A DNA stretch of 14,102 nucleotides, from assembly GCA_016205965.1 (NCBI GenBank), contig JACQSM010000058.1, positions 1 to 14,102 of the forward strand. Reading direction: 5' to 3'. The DNA is from Candidatus Uhrbacteria bacterium (GTDB taxonomy: Bacteria > Patescibacteriota > Patescibacteriia > SG8-24). Of the stretch, positions 1 through 6,634 are shown piece after piece. How positions within the stretch are numbered: position 1 is the first letter of the stretch; each line of letters opens with the position of its first letter. Under the pieces are notes generated by a model. It saw only the letters and a list, made by a program, of their open reading frames with translations, had not been told where the DNA came from and did no database searches. A program made the position numbers and the translations under genes.

Positions 1-476
1 ATCTTATAGAGGTTGGTGCCTGATTCGCCCTCTGCCTTGGCCACGAGGACAAACCCGAGCTTGAGATACAACGGATTGGCGGCTCCCCGGCTCGGCTTGC
101 TGGTGAGAGTCAAGGTGACTTTGGCGTTTCGCGTCTGACTGAACTCGAGCGCGACCTCCATGAGCTCGCGCACCAGCCCCTCGCCGACGCCCCGGCGACG
201 GAAGGACTCATCGACCACCACGTCGTGGATCTCCGCCAGCCAGCCGGAAGGCTTTCGCTGAAAAAATATCATCGCCATGCCGCGCCAGCGCTCACGTCCG
301 CAGACGCAGGTGTCGACCGCGGCCAGCATCGCGCAGAGCGGGTCGCACAGGAGCCCGTTAAGCTCGTCGATCTCGATGCGCAAGCCCGGATTGTCGGGCG
401 ACAGTTGCGCCAGGAGCCTGTTTACTTCGCCGTCATTGAGATGAACGTTCGGGGTTACTCTTTTTATCGCCGCCAT
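1..476 (-). CDS. GNAT-family N-acetyltransferase (C-terminus beyond window)
   Basis: The reading frame starts at ATG 476-474 and stays open to base 1, so 158 codons are visible and the C-terminus is missing. The start follows a good Shine-Dalgarno sequence (GGGAGGAAACGACGATG). The fold is recognisable: an N-terminal 'LLAQLSPDNPGLRIEIDELNGLL' segment, a beta-strand pair 'WLAEIHDVVVDESFRRRGVGEGLVRELMEVA' carrying the acetyl-CoA pyrophosphate-binding R-x-x-G-x-G loop (RRRGVG), then 'TLTLTSKPSRGAANPLYLKLGF', the usual 'N-x-x-Y-x-x-x-GF' GNAT C-terminal motif. It presumably transfers an acyl group from acyl-CoA to an amine. The substrate cannot be read from sequence. It lies downstream of the DoxX gene on the same strand but is separated from it by a terminator, so it is probably a separate transcript. 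Confidence 0.88.
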   Translation of the reverse strand, partial: MAAIKRVTPNVHLNDGEVNRLLAQLSPDNPGLRIEIDELNGLLCDPLCAMLAAVDTCVCGRERWRGMAMIFFQRKPSGWLAEIHDVVVDESFRRRGVGEGLVRELMEVALEFSQTRNAKVTLTLTSKPSRGAANPLYLKLGFVLVAKAEGESGTNLYK

Positions 477-521
477 CGTCGTTTCCTCCCGACCTGGACG
501 TATCCTAGCTCGTTCGTCTCC

Positions 522-550
522 AAATCAAAAGGGCGGCGATGAAGCCGCCC
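522..550 (-). terminator. Rho-independent terminator of the DoxX gene
   Basis: On the minus strand GGGCGGC (550-544), loop TTCATC, GCCGCCC (537-531) is followed by TTTTGATTT. The 7-bp all-GC stem plus U-run lies about 20 nt past the stop of the DoxX gene. Confidence 0.85.
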
Positions 551-570
551 CTTCAGTGTTCGCGTTTCGC

Positions 571-966
571 CTACCAGCCGACGTTCAACGCCAGCGGCCA
601 GACGTCCGGTAGCATCAGCATCATGAGGGCGGCACCGAGCAACGCCATGTTCTTCGAGAATTGGATCTTCTGCATCGCCTGCATCTGCGGATCTTTCTCG
701 TTCCAATAGTCGTGCATCATGAAAGCGACCGGGCCCAGGAAGGCGACGATCTCCAACAAGCCGACCTTCTTATACGCTCCGAGGATGACCCAGAGTCCGC
801 CGAGCACGATCAGGAGTCCGGATACCAACACCGCGACATTGGGGTAGGGTACGCGCTTCGACGCTGCGTATGCGGTCATGGCCGGCGCATTGCGGAAATG
901 CTTCAGGCCGCTCAAAAGAAAAAAACCTCCGTACAAAACGCGGCCGAGAAGAAAGACGTAGTCCAT
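571..966 (-). CDS. DoxX-family integral membrane protein
   Basis: A 131-residue protein with four predicted transmembrane segments (about residues 4-22, 43-63, 67-85 and 104-120). The pattern 'LLGRVLYGGFFLLSGLKHFRN' at the N-terminus, a short polar loop, and the 'LGPVAFMMHDYWNEKDPQMQAMQKIQFSKNMALLGAALMML' end is typical of the short DoxX/DoxD-like family. Family members are four-helix membrane proteins tied in some organisms to thiosulfate or quinone redox chemistry, but the role of the short versions is mostly unknown. No Shine-Dalgarno precedes ATG 966-964. AT-rich DNA with a TTGAAA box (1009-1004) lies upstream and may hold the promoter, but no convincing -10 at standard spacing stands out. 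A terminator follows. The gene is probably monocistronic. Confidence 0.82.
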   Translation of the reverse strand: MDYVFLLGRVLYGGFFLLSGLKHFRNAPAMTAYAASKRVPYPNVAVLVSGLLIVLGGLWVILGAYKKVGLLEIVAFLGPVAFMMHDYWNEKDPQMQAMQKIQFSKNMALLGAALMMLMLPDVWPLALNVGW

Positions 967-1029
967 AATATGGAACCGATTACATTTTACATTTATATCC
1001 CGTTTTCAACGATAGCACCTCCCGCTACG

Positions 1030-1068
1030 ATATGAAACAAAACGAGAACCCTCGCGAGTTCTCGTTTT
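1030..1068 (-). terminator. Terminator of the tRNA-Arg/tRNA-His transcript
   Basis: An 11-bp perfect stem (AAAACGAGAAC, 1039-1049, with GTTCTCGTTTT, 1058-1068) and an 8-nt loop lies immediately past the CCA of tRNA-His. On the minus strand the arm ends in GTTCTCGTTTTGTTTC, giving a U-rich tail. It could also work in the opposite direction, but only the tRNA transcript needs it. Confidence 0.8.
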
Positions 1069-1069
1069 G

Positions 1070-1145
1070 TGGGGTGACCAGAGGGAATCGAACCCTCATT
1101 AACGGGACCACAACCCGCTGTGCTAACCGTTGCACCATGGTCACC
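1070..1145 (-). tRNA. tRNA-His (anticodon GTG)
   Basis: A full cloverleaf can be drawn: acceptor GTGACCA/TGGTCAC, D-arm GTGC-AACGGTTA-GCAC, anticodon arm GCGGG-TTGTGGT-CCCGT with anticodon GTG, and T-arm GAGGG-TTCGATT-CCCTC. The extra G at position -1 is encoded (complement of base 1145) and faces C73, the identity pair specific to histidine tRNAs. CCA is encoded (1072-1070). Confidence 0.97.
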
Positions 1146-1191
1146 ATGTTTGCCGATGCTATCCCATTTCACCTCGCTTTACAAGAGGCGC

Positions 1192-1266
1192 TGGTGTCCC
1201 CGGCTGGAATCGAACCAACATCACACGGGTAGAAACCGTGCGCTCTATCCGTTGAGCTACGGGGAC
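1192..1266 (-). tRNA. tRNA-Arg (anticodon TCT)
   Basis: Cloverleaf: acceptor GTCCCCG/CGGGGAC, D-arm GCTC-AACGGATA-GAGC, anticodon arm CACGG-TTTCTAC-CCGTG with anticodon TCT, T-arm GTTGG-TTCGATT-CCAGC, discriminator A and encoded CCA (1194-1192). It reads AGA and AGG codons. It lies 46 nt upstream of tRNA-His on the same strand and the two are probably one transcript. Confidence 0.97.
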
Positions 1267-1277
1267 GCGGTATCGGG

Positions 1278-1307
1278 ACTGTAATGAATCGGGGCTCGGG
1301 TCGTCAA
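1278..1307 (-). promoter_or_regulatory. Probable sigma-70-type promoter of the tRNA pair
   Basis: On the minus strand TTGACG (1307-1302), an 18-bp spacer, then TACAGT (1283-1278). Transcription would start near 1271, about 5 nt before the mature 5' end of tRNA-Arg. The -35 box lies 5 bp beyond the xerC stop codon. Confidence 0.6.
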
Positions 1308-1311
1308 CGCG

Positions 1312-2259
1312 CTACGTCTTCTTCCGTCTGCGCTCGTGGAACTCGTCGAAAACCTCCCGCAAACGTTCGTCGGTGATGTGGGTGTAGATCTGCGTCGTGG
1401 TGATCGACGAATGTCCGAGCATCGTCTGGACGCTGCGGATATCGGCGCCGTTCCGCAGCAGGTCGGTGGCGAAGGTGTGGCGCATGGTGTGCGGCGTGAT
1501 CTCTTTGGTGATTCCGGCTTCGACCGCGCAGCGCTGCACCAGGCGCTGGATGCTCCGCGGCGTCAGGCCGGAATCGAGATCGCGGCCTTTCTGCGCCCGA
1601 TCGTGGCTGACGAACAGATGGCCGTCGACATCGTGGCGGCGATCGAGATACGCCTTGATCCAATAGCGCGACTGGTTCGACAAAAACACCACCCGCGGCT
1701 TATCGCCCTTGCCGCGCACCGTCATCTCCTCGCGGCCCGGGTTGATGTGATCGCGCGTCAGCGAGGCCAGCTCCGAAACGCGCAGCCCGGTCGAAAACAG
1801 CGTTTCCAGAATAGCCTTGTCCCGCAACATTATAATCGGCATCTTCTGAGGATTGTCGCCGACGCCCTTCAAAGGAACCGCCAGCAACCGTTCCAGCTCC
1901 TCGGCCTCCAAAAACGTCACCGCCCGTTCGGGCATTCGCGCCAGCTCGATCTTCTCCGGCGCCAACGTCTTCACGTCGCGCTTCGACAGGTACTTAAGGA
2001 ACGACCGCAGGGCGATCAGATGATAGTTCTGGGTGCTCTTTTTTAGCTCGCGACCGTCTTCATCCTTATATCTGTTCAGCCAAACGCGATATTTGCGGAT
2101 CTGGTCGAGGCTGATTTTTTCCGGCGCGACTCCCCCGGCCCACTCGAAGAACCGCCGCAGATAAAAATCGTAATTCCGCACCGTCCGCGAGGAACGGTTG
2201 CGTTCGACCTCGAGATGGGTCAAAAAATCGCCGATCAATTGGTTGCTCTTGGCGGCCAT
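1312..2259 (-). CDS. xerC: Xer-type tyrosine recombinase
   Basis: A 315-residue site-specific recombinase, the usual XerC/XerD length. The N-terminal SAM-like core-binding domain covers about residues 6-95 and the catalytic domain about 115-310. All catalytic residues are visible: R150 (STGLR), K174 (RGKGDKPR), H257 and R260 (HTMRH), H283 (LGHSS) and the nucleophile Y292 (QIYTH). Housekeeping Xer proteins resolve chromosome dimers at dif. CPR genomes often carry a single such enzyme, so C versus D cannot be decided. Start choice: the frame is open up to ATG 2298, but a perfect TATAAT (2271-2266) sits 6 nt upstream of ATG 2259, so transcription would start at or next to that ATG and the upstream ATG would not be transcribed. 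No Shine-Dalgarno precedes 2259. The tRNA operon lies downstream on the same strand but has its own promoter. Confidence 0.93.
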   Translation of the reverse strand: MAAKSNQLIGDFLTHLEVERNRSSRTVRNYDFYLRRFFEWAGGVAPEKISLDQIRKYRVWLNRYKDEDGRELKKSTQNYHLIALRSFLKYLSKRDVKTLAPEKIELARMPERAVTFLEAEELERLLAVPLKGVGDNPQKMPIIMLRDKAILETLFSTGLRVSELASLTRDHINPGREEMTVRGKGDKPRVVFLSNQSRYWIKAYLDRRHDVDGHLFVSHDRAQKGRDLDSGLTPRSIQRLVQRCAVEAGITKEITPHTMRHTFATDLLRNGADIRSVQTMLGHSSITTTQIYTHITDERLREVFDEFHERRRKKT

Positions 2260-2265
2260 TGCTCT

Positions 2266-2271
2266 ATTATA
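2266..2271 (-). promoter_or_regulatory. Consensus -10 box for leaderless xerC transcript
   Basis: TATAAT read on the minus strand, followed by AGAGCA and then the ATG at 2259. The -35 position (TGGCGG with a 17-bp spacer) is weak. The distance predicts a transcript starting at or within a base or two of the start codon. The promoter diverges from the M41 gene promoter at 2304-2332. Confidence 0.6.
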
Positions 2272-2303
2272 CGACACAAGTAAGAGCGCCGCCATCATGA
2301 TGA

Positions 2304-2332
2304 TTGACAGCGGCGGTGATTTCTGCTACATT
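2304..2332 (+). promoter_or_regulatory. Promoter of the M41 peptidase gene
   Basis: A perfect -35 TTGACA (2304-2309), a 17-bp spacer and -10 TACATT (2327-2332). Transcription would begin near 2339, giving a roughly 30-nt leader with a strong Shine-Dalgarno AAGGAGGAG (2356-2364) just before ATG 2370. Confidence 0.75.
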
Positions 2333-2369
2333 TTCCGGTCGTTCTCTTACAACTTAAGGAGGAGTCGTC

Positions 2370-3197
2370 ATGAACGAAAACCGAGTCCTTGGTCCGGTTC
2401 TAATGGCCTTCGCCTCAGCCATCTGCTTGGGCTGCGGCTACCTCATCAGACCAACCGAGCCGCAGCTGGCCCAGAAGATATTGCCCGCTGGGTCACTTCT
2501 CTTGCTGCTGGCCGCGCTTCAATACGCACTAACGGTATTCGTTGACGACATAGCAAAACCGGCCATCACGACGATTCACGCGCTGAAATTCCGATTCGGC
2601 CCGCGCGATCCGGCAGAAATGCGCGCCACTGCCTACCATGAAGCCGGTCACGCGCTGGTCGCCTGGTTCTCGCCCGGGGCGCCCCTACCCAAAAATGCCA
2701 CCATCGTGCGCTGCATTGAGCATCTCGGCGAAGTTAAATTCGAGGAACAGCCGCTGGAAGACCGTGGCGCTTTGCTGGCCGACATACGGGTCTCGCTCGC
2801 TGGATCGGCAGCCGAAGAGCTCTGCATCGGCGATTTTACCTCCGGTTCCAGAGACGACTTTGGCGACGCGACCACGACGGCAACCAATATGGTCGCCGTC
2901 TACGGCATGAGCGAGGCTTTGGGACCACAAACGTTCAACATTGACGACATCCCCGGCCTCGAACCCGAGATCCGCCGCAAAATCAGGAAGAACGTCCGCA
3001 AGATTCTCGACGGCGAGAAAAAGGCCGCCCGCGCGCTCCTGGAACGTCATCGGCCGCTGCTCGATGCCCTGGCCGCCGAGCTGATGCGTAAAAAGACGCT
3101 CCGTCGCAAGCAGCTCGCCGCCATCCTCGGCGAACGGCCCGCGCCGACGGCCCGCACGCCGCTGCAACGGCAGCTTGCCGCCGTGAAAATCTCATGA
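2370..3197 (+). CDS. Stand-alone, membrane-anchored M41 (FtsH-type) zinc peptidase lacking the AAA+ domain
   Basis: 275 residues. Two hydrophobic segments (about 8-26 and 38-58) anchor the N-terminus. The rest matches the protease domain of FtsH: 'MRATAYHEAGHALVAWF' has the HExxH zinc site (H90, E91, H94), 'VSLAGSAAEELCIGDFTSGSRDDFGDAT' matches the FtsH LAGRAAEE...SGAxND region, with D163 as likely third zinc ligand, and 'ATNMVAVYGMSEALGP' is the following FtsH helix. A basic helical tail (about 200-275) ends the protein. No Walker A or B, SRH or other AAA+ element precedes the protease, whereas normal FtsH is about 600-650 residues with the ATPase between membrane segments and protease. The metal site looks intact, so it may be an active ATP-independent protease or a partner of a full-length FtsH. 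It has its own promoter and terminator. The substrate is unknown. Confidence 0.85.
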   Translation: MNENRVLGPVLMAFASAICLGCGYLIRPTEPQLAQKILPAGSLLLLLAALQYALTVFVDDIAKPAITTIHALKFRFGPRDPAEMRATAYHEAGHALVAWFSPGAPLPKNATIVRCIEHLGEVKFEEQPLEDRGALLADIRVSLAGSAAEELCIGDFTSGSRDDFGDATTTATNMVAVYGMSEALGPQTFNIDDIPGLEPEIRRKIRKNVRKILDGEKKAARALLERHRPLLDALAAELMRKKTLRRKQLAAILGERPAPTARTPLQRQLAAVKIS

Positions 3198-3200
3198 CCC

Positions 3201-3227
3201 CGACCACATAATCTGTGGTCGTTTTTT
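3201..3227 (+). terminator. Rho-independent terminator of the M41 gene
   Basis: CGACCACA (3201-3208), loop TAATC, TGTGGTCG (3214-3221), then TTTTTT (3222-3227). It begins 3 nt after the stop codon. Confidence 0.93.
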
Positions 3228-3241
3228 AATCCCGAGCCCTT

Positions 3242-3267
3242 GGGACGTCGGTCGCGACCGACGTCCC
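3242..3267. repeat. Perfect 26-bp palindrome upstream of rpsO
   Basis: The half-site GGGACGTCGGTCG is followed with no spacer by its exact reverse complement. It directly abuts a possible -35 hexamer (TTGCCA, 3268-3273). With no loop and no U-run it is a poor terminator and better suits a dimeric DNA-binding protein site. As RNA it could fold only as a shorter hairpin. No regulator is identified. Confidence 0.75.
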
Positions 3268-3296
3268 TTGCCAAGCCCAAATCCCCGTGCTAACGT
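3268..3296 (+). promoter_or_regulatory. Possible promoter of the rpsO operon
   Basis: TTGCCA (3268-3273), 17-bp spacer, TAACGT (3291-3296). The -35 matches 5 of 6 consensus bases but the -10 only 3 of 6. It is the best-placed candidate between the preceding terminator and rpsO, and would give a leader of about 105 nt. Confidence 0.4.
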
Positions 3297-3302
3297 CCTC
3301 TC

Positions 3303-3409
3303 ATACTCATTACGCCTCTTCGGCTCCGGCTGGAGGGTCCGCTAACCGAGCCCAACGGAAGGTGCTGCGTAAAAAAGCTTCATCCGATGGACTCGCGGGT
3401 TAAACCCAT
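3303..3409 (+). promoter_or_regulatory. Untranslated leader of rpsO, possibly structured
   Basis: About 105 nt with pairing potential (for example GGCTC near 3324 with GAGCC near 3347, with CGG/CCG inside) and no Shine-Dalgarno before ATG 3410. In several bacterial groups S15 binds its own mRNA leader to repress translation, using leader structures that differ between phyla. Whether this leader does so is only a possibility. Confidence 0.3.
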
Positions 3410-3670
3410 ATGCTCGATAAGAAGCAAAAGGAGAAAGTCATTGAAAAGGTCAAAACTCACGATACCGATACCGGTTCGCCGCAGGTCCAGGTGGCCATTC
3501 TGACCGCCGAGATCACCAAGCTTTCGGATCACCTCAAGGAACACAAAAAGGATCATTCCTCGAGGAAAGGGCTCCTCCGCAAGGTCAGCGAGCGGCGCAA
3601 GCAGCTCAAATATCTCCAGAGCGAGAACCCCAAGGAATACGAAGAGCTGGCCAAAAAACTCAAACTCTAA
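3410..3670 (+). CDS. rpsO: 30S ribosomal protein S15
   Basis: 86 residues, close to the usual 88-89. The sequence runs 'MLDKKQKEKVIEKVKTHDTDTGSPQVQVAILTAEITKLSDHLKEHKKDHSSRKGLLRKVSERRKQLKYL', with the S15 signature: the DTGSPQVQ turn, L-x-x-H-L-K-x-H-K-K-D-H-x-S-R-x-G-L and the basic R-x-x-L-x-Y-L end. S15 binds the central domain of 16S rRNA early in 30S assembly. The start is an ATG without a Shine-Dalgarno. A long hairpin begins 3 nt after the stop, followed by an NYN-domain gene and pnp on the same strand. In E. coli rpsO and pnp are also adjacent and co-transcribed. Confidence 0.98.
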   Translation: MLDKKQKEKVIEKVKTHDTDTGSPQVQVAILTAEITKLSDHLKEHKKDHSSRKGLLRKVSERRKQLKYLQSENPKEYEELAKKLKL

Positions 3671-3673
3671 GAA

Positions 3674-3711
3674 CAGTCAATACGCTGGGCTTCGTCCCAG
3701 CGTATTGACTG
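3674..3711 (+). promoter_or_regulatory. 16-bp perfect hairpin between rpsO and the NYN gene
   Basis: CAGTCAATACGCTGGG (3674-3689), loop CTTCGT, then the exact complement (3696-3711). The tail is CCGCGAAG, without a U-run, so it is not a classical terminator. It may be an RNA-processing or stabilising structure that sets rpsO mRNA apart from the downstream genes, or a weak terminator. The E. coli rpsO-pnp junction is likewise a processed region. Confidence 0.7.
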
Positions 3712-3736
3712 CCGCGAAGCTCCATCACAATTTATT

Positions 3737-4300
3737 ATGATCAAACACAAAAACCAGCGCGTCGGCGTTTTTATCGACGTGCAGAACATGTACTACTCGG
3801 CGAAGAATCTTTACAACTGCAAGGTCCAGTTCGGGGAAATCCTCGAAACCGCCGTTGCCGGTCGCCAGCTCATCCGGGCGATCGCCTACGTAGTCAAAGC
3901 CACGGGCGAGGAAAAACCGTTTTTCGACGCCCTTTTCCAACGCGGCCTTGAAACCAAGGAGCGCGAGCTACAAGTGTTCACCGGCGGCGCCAAAAAGGCC
4001 GATTGGGACGTCGGCATCGCGGTCGACGCCATCCGCATCGGCGAAATTCTCGACGTCGTCGTACTCGTTTCCGGCGACGGCGACTTCGTCGAGCTGGTCG
4101 AATACCTCAAGCATCACGGCCGCCAGGTCGAGTGCATCGCCTTCCGCGAAACCGCCTCGTCCAAGCTGGTCGCGGCCGTTGACGACTTCGTCGATCTCTC
4201 GCAAGATAAGGACCGATACCTGATCAAGCAGCGCGGCAATCGCCGCGCCCCGCGCGATTCAAAGAACGAGGGAGAACACGCTACATCCGCCGGAGAGTAG
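3737..4300 (+). CDS. NYN-domain (LabA/DUF88-like) putative ribonuclease
   Basis: 187 residues. The first about 155 form an NYN domain, a PIN-like nuclease fold: strand 1 'RVGVFIDVQNMYYSAK' with D14 and N17, a central 'KKADWDVGIAVDAI' with acidic D89, D91 and D97, and strand 4 'DVVVLVSGDGDFVELVEYLKHHGRQVECIAF' with the S-G-D-G-D-F motif (D114, D116). These acidic positions bind metal in the family, so nuclease activity is likely intact. The C-terminal about 30 residues are charged and probably disordered. It lies between rpsO and pnp in the same direction, which fits a role in RNA decay or processing. ATG 3737 is the first start in frame; the AT-rich stretch before it has no Shine-Dalgarno. 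The RNA target is unknown. Confidence 0.88.
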   Translation: MIKHKNQRVGVFIDVQNMYYSAKNLYNCKVQFGEILETAVAGRQLIRAIAYVVKATGEEKPFFDALFQRGLETKERELQVFTGGAKKADWDVGIAVDAIRIGEILDVVVLVSGDGDFVELVEYLKHHGRQVECIAFRETASSKLVAAVDDFVDLSQDKDRYLIKQRGNRRAPRDSKNEGEHATSAGE

Positions 4301-4310
4301 TATCTCGAAG

Positions 4311-4336
4311 GCAGCCGAATCGCAAGATCCGGCTGC
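4311..4336 (+). promoter_or_regulatory. Hairpin in the pnp leader
   Basis: GCAGCCG (4311-4317) pairs with CGGCTGC (4330-4336) around a 12-nt loop. No U-run follows. It begins 11 nt after the NYN gene, within the 156-nt stretch before pnp. In E. coli the pnp leader is cleaved and its stem degraded by PNPase itself as autoregulation. A similar role here is possible but unproven. Confidence 0.45.
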
Positions 4337-4456
4337 GTCCGACGTATTACAAACTTAAAGGGCCGAGCGCCGAAATTCGCCCGAAGACATGGAGACCGTG
4401 GTGCCAATGCACAAGGTCTTAAGCCTTCGGATGAGCCACTGCGCCGGTCCCCTGCT

Positions 4457-6634
4457 ATGGCAATCCAGCGTTTTACGACCGATTGGGGCGGCCGCGAACT
4501 CATCATCGAAACCGGCCGCTATGCTTCCCAGGCCAACGGCGCCTGCACCGTCCAATACGGCGACACCGTCGTCCTGGCCTGCGCGACCATGGGCCACGAG
4601 CCGCGCGAAGTAGATTTCTTCCCGCTCTCCGTCGAGTACGAAGAAAAGCTGTACGCCGCCGGCAAAATCAAGAGCTCGCGTTTCATCAAGCGCGAGGGTC
4701 GGCCGACCGACGAAGCGGTCATGACCGGACGCATGATCGATCGGACCATCCGACCGATGTTTCCCAATGGCGTTCATCATGAGGTCCAAGTGGTCATCGA
4801 GGTGCTCTCCGTCGACCAGGAAAACGATTCCGACATCCCCTCGCTCATCGGCGCGTCCTGCGCGCTCGCCATTTCCGACATCCCCTGGGACGGTCCGCTC
4901 GCCGGCGTCCGCATCGGCCGCATCAACGGCGAATGGGTTCTGAACCCGTCATTCGAGGCGCGCGGCAAGAGCGACCTCGATCTGATCGTCGCCGGCACCG
5001 AAGACGCCGTCCTGATGATCGAAGCCGGCGCCAAAGAAGTTCCCGAAGCCGACGTCAACGCCGGCATCCTCTTCGGCCAGAAACATCTCCGCAAAGTCCG
5101 CGAACTGATCGGCGACGTCCAGAAATCGGTCGGCCGCAAAAAGATCGACCCCAAAGTGCTGACCGGCGAGGCCGAACAGACCGACGAAGAGAAGGCTGAA
5201 AAAAAAGAACTGGCCGCCAAGGCGTTCGACTTCCTCCGAGGCCGCTTCGACGAAGTGCTGTTTTCCGGTCCCAAGGTCAGCAAGGGCGAGCGCCAGGCCG
5301 CGGTCGGCAAGCTGAAGGGTGAACTGGAAGCCTCGCTCAAAGCCGAAGAAGTTGGCAAGGATAAACGAAAAATCGCCCTCGAGGCCTTCGACACCGTTGT
5401 TGAAGAGGCCGTCTCGAAAGCGATCCTCGAGCGCGATCTGCGCGTCGACGGCCGCTCGCTCACCGACATCCGCCCGCTACAATCCGACGTCGCCCTGCTG
5501 CCCCGCACTCATGGGTCCGGACTGTTCCAGCGCGGCGAAACCCAGGTGCTTTCGGTCACCACCCTCGGCGGTCCCGGCGACGTCCAGACCCTCGACGGCA
5601 TGGAAGAGGTCGGCAAGAAGCGCTACATGCACCATTACAATTTCCCGCCCTACTCGGTCGGCGAAACCGGCCGCATCGGCGGTTCCGGCCGCCGCGAAAT
5701 CGGCCACGGCGGACTGGCTGAAAAAGCGCTGCTCCCCGTGCTCCCCGAAAAGGAAGCCTTCCCCTACACCATCCGCGTCGTTTCCGAAGTTCTCGGCTCG
5801 AACGGTTCGAGCTCGCAGGCGTCGATCTGCGGCTCGAGCCTCTCGCTCATGGATGCGGGCGTACCGATCAAACGGCCGGTCGCCGGCATCGCCATGGGCC
5901 TGGCTTCCGACGGCAGGGGCGGTTATAAAATCCTCACCGACCTCCAGGATCTCGAAGACGGTGATGGCGGCATGGACTTCAAGATCGGCGGCACCCGCGT
6001 CGGCATCACCGCCATCCAGCTCGACACCAAGACCAAGGGCCTGACCCCCGATATCGTCGAGAAGACCCTGCACCAGGCCAAGGAGGCCCGCCTGAAAATT
6101 CTCGATGTCATGGAAAAAGCGATCGCCGCGCCGCGCGCCGACCTCTCGCCCCACGCGCCGCGCATCGTCAGCTTCAAGATTCATCCCGACCGGATCCGCG
6201 ACGTCATCGGTCCCGGCGGCAAGGTCATCAACGAGATCATCGACGCCACCGGCGTCAGCATCGACATCGAGAACGACGGCATGGTCACGATCTGCTCGGC
6301 CAACAAGGCCCAGCTGGTCCGCGCCGTCGACTGGGTCCGCAGCCTCACCCAGGAAGTCGAGGTCGGCGCCCTCTACATGGGCAAGGTCACCCGCCTCATG
6401 GACTTCGGCGCCTTCGTCGAAGTGCTGCCCGGCCAGGAAGGCTTGGTCCACATCTCCGAAATGGCGCCCTTCCGCGTCAACAAGGTCGCCGATATGGTCA
6501 AAGTCGGCGACATCATCCCGGTCACCGTCCTCAAGATCGACGACCTCGGCCGCGTCAATCTCTCGCTCAAGCAGGGCAAAGAGAAAGTCGAAGGCGGCGC
6601 TACGCCGATCAACGGCCTCCAGGGCGCCAAGTAA
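4457..6634 (+). CDS. pnp: Polyribonucleotide nucleotidyltransferase (PNPase)
   Basis: 725 residues, the normal length. PNPase shortens RNA 3' to 5' by phosphorolysis as a trimer. Domains in order: first RNase PH domain (about 8-150, 'IETGRYASQANGACTVQYGDTVVL', 'FFPLSVEYEEKLYAAGKIKSSRFIKREGRPTD'), helical linker (about 205-325, lysine- and glutamate-rich), second RNase PH domain from 'LRVDGRSLTDIRPL' (about 328-550), KH domain ('IHPDRIRDVIGPGGKVINEI', GPGGK near 585) and S1 domain (about 635-710, 'GKVTRLMDFGAFVEVLPGQEGLVHISEM'). In 'LEDGDGGMDFKIGGT' the two aspartates and the lysine matching E. coli D486, D492 and K494 are present, so it should be active. ATG 4457 fits the family start. No Shine-Dalgarno precedes it. 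It is the third gene of the rpsO-NYN-pnp run, with a 30-bp gap to the next gene. Confidence 0.98.
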   Translation: MAIQRFTTDWGGRELIIETGRYASQANGACTVQYGDTVVLACATMGHEPREVDFFPLSVEYEEKLYAAGKIKSSRFIKREGRPTDEAVMTGRMIDRTIRPMFPNGVHHEVQVVIEVLSVDQENDSDIPSLIGASCALAISDIPWDGPLAGVRIGRINGEWVLNPSFEARGKSDLDLIVAGTEDAVLMIEAGAKEVPEADVNAGILFGQKHLRKVRELIGDVQKSVGRKKIDPKVLTGEAEQTDEEKAEKKELAAKAFDFLRGRFDEVLFSGPKVSKGERQAAVGKLKGELEASLKAEEVGKDKRKIALEAFDTVVEEAVSKAILERDLRVDGRSLTDIRPLQSDVALLPRTHGSGLFQRGETQVLSVTTLGGPGDVQTLDGMEEVGKKRYMHHYNFPPYSVGETGRIGGSGRREIGHGGLAEKALLPVLPEKEAFPYTIRVVSEVLGSNGSSSQASICGSSLSLMDAGVPIKRPVAGIAMGLASDGRGGYKILTDLQDLEDGDGGMDFKIGGTRVGITAIQLDTKTKGLTPDIVEKTLHQAKEARLKILDVMEKAIAAPRADLSPHAPRIVSFKIHPDRIRDVIGPGGKVINEIIDATGVSIDIENDGMVTICSANKAQLVRAVDWVRSLTQEVEVGALYMGKVTRLMDFGAFVEVLPGQEGLVHISEMAPFRVNKVADMVKVGDIIPVTVLKIDDLGRVNLSLKQGKEKVEGGATPINGLQGAK

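Noticed and set aside
1192..2298. Tyrosine recombinase beside a tRNA gene as a sign of an integrated element
   Set aside because: The recombinase lies on the 5' side of tRNA-Arg, not at the 3' end where integrases insert. No repeat of the tRNA 3' end and no cargo genes are visible. The protein has the length and motifs of a housekeeping Xer enzyme.
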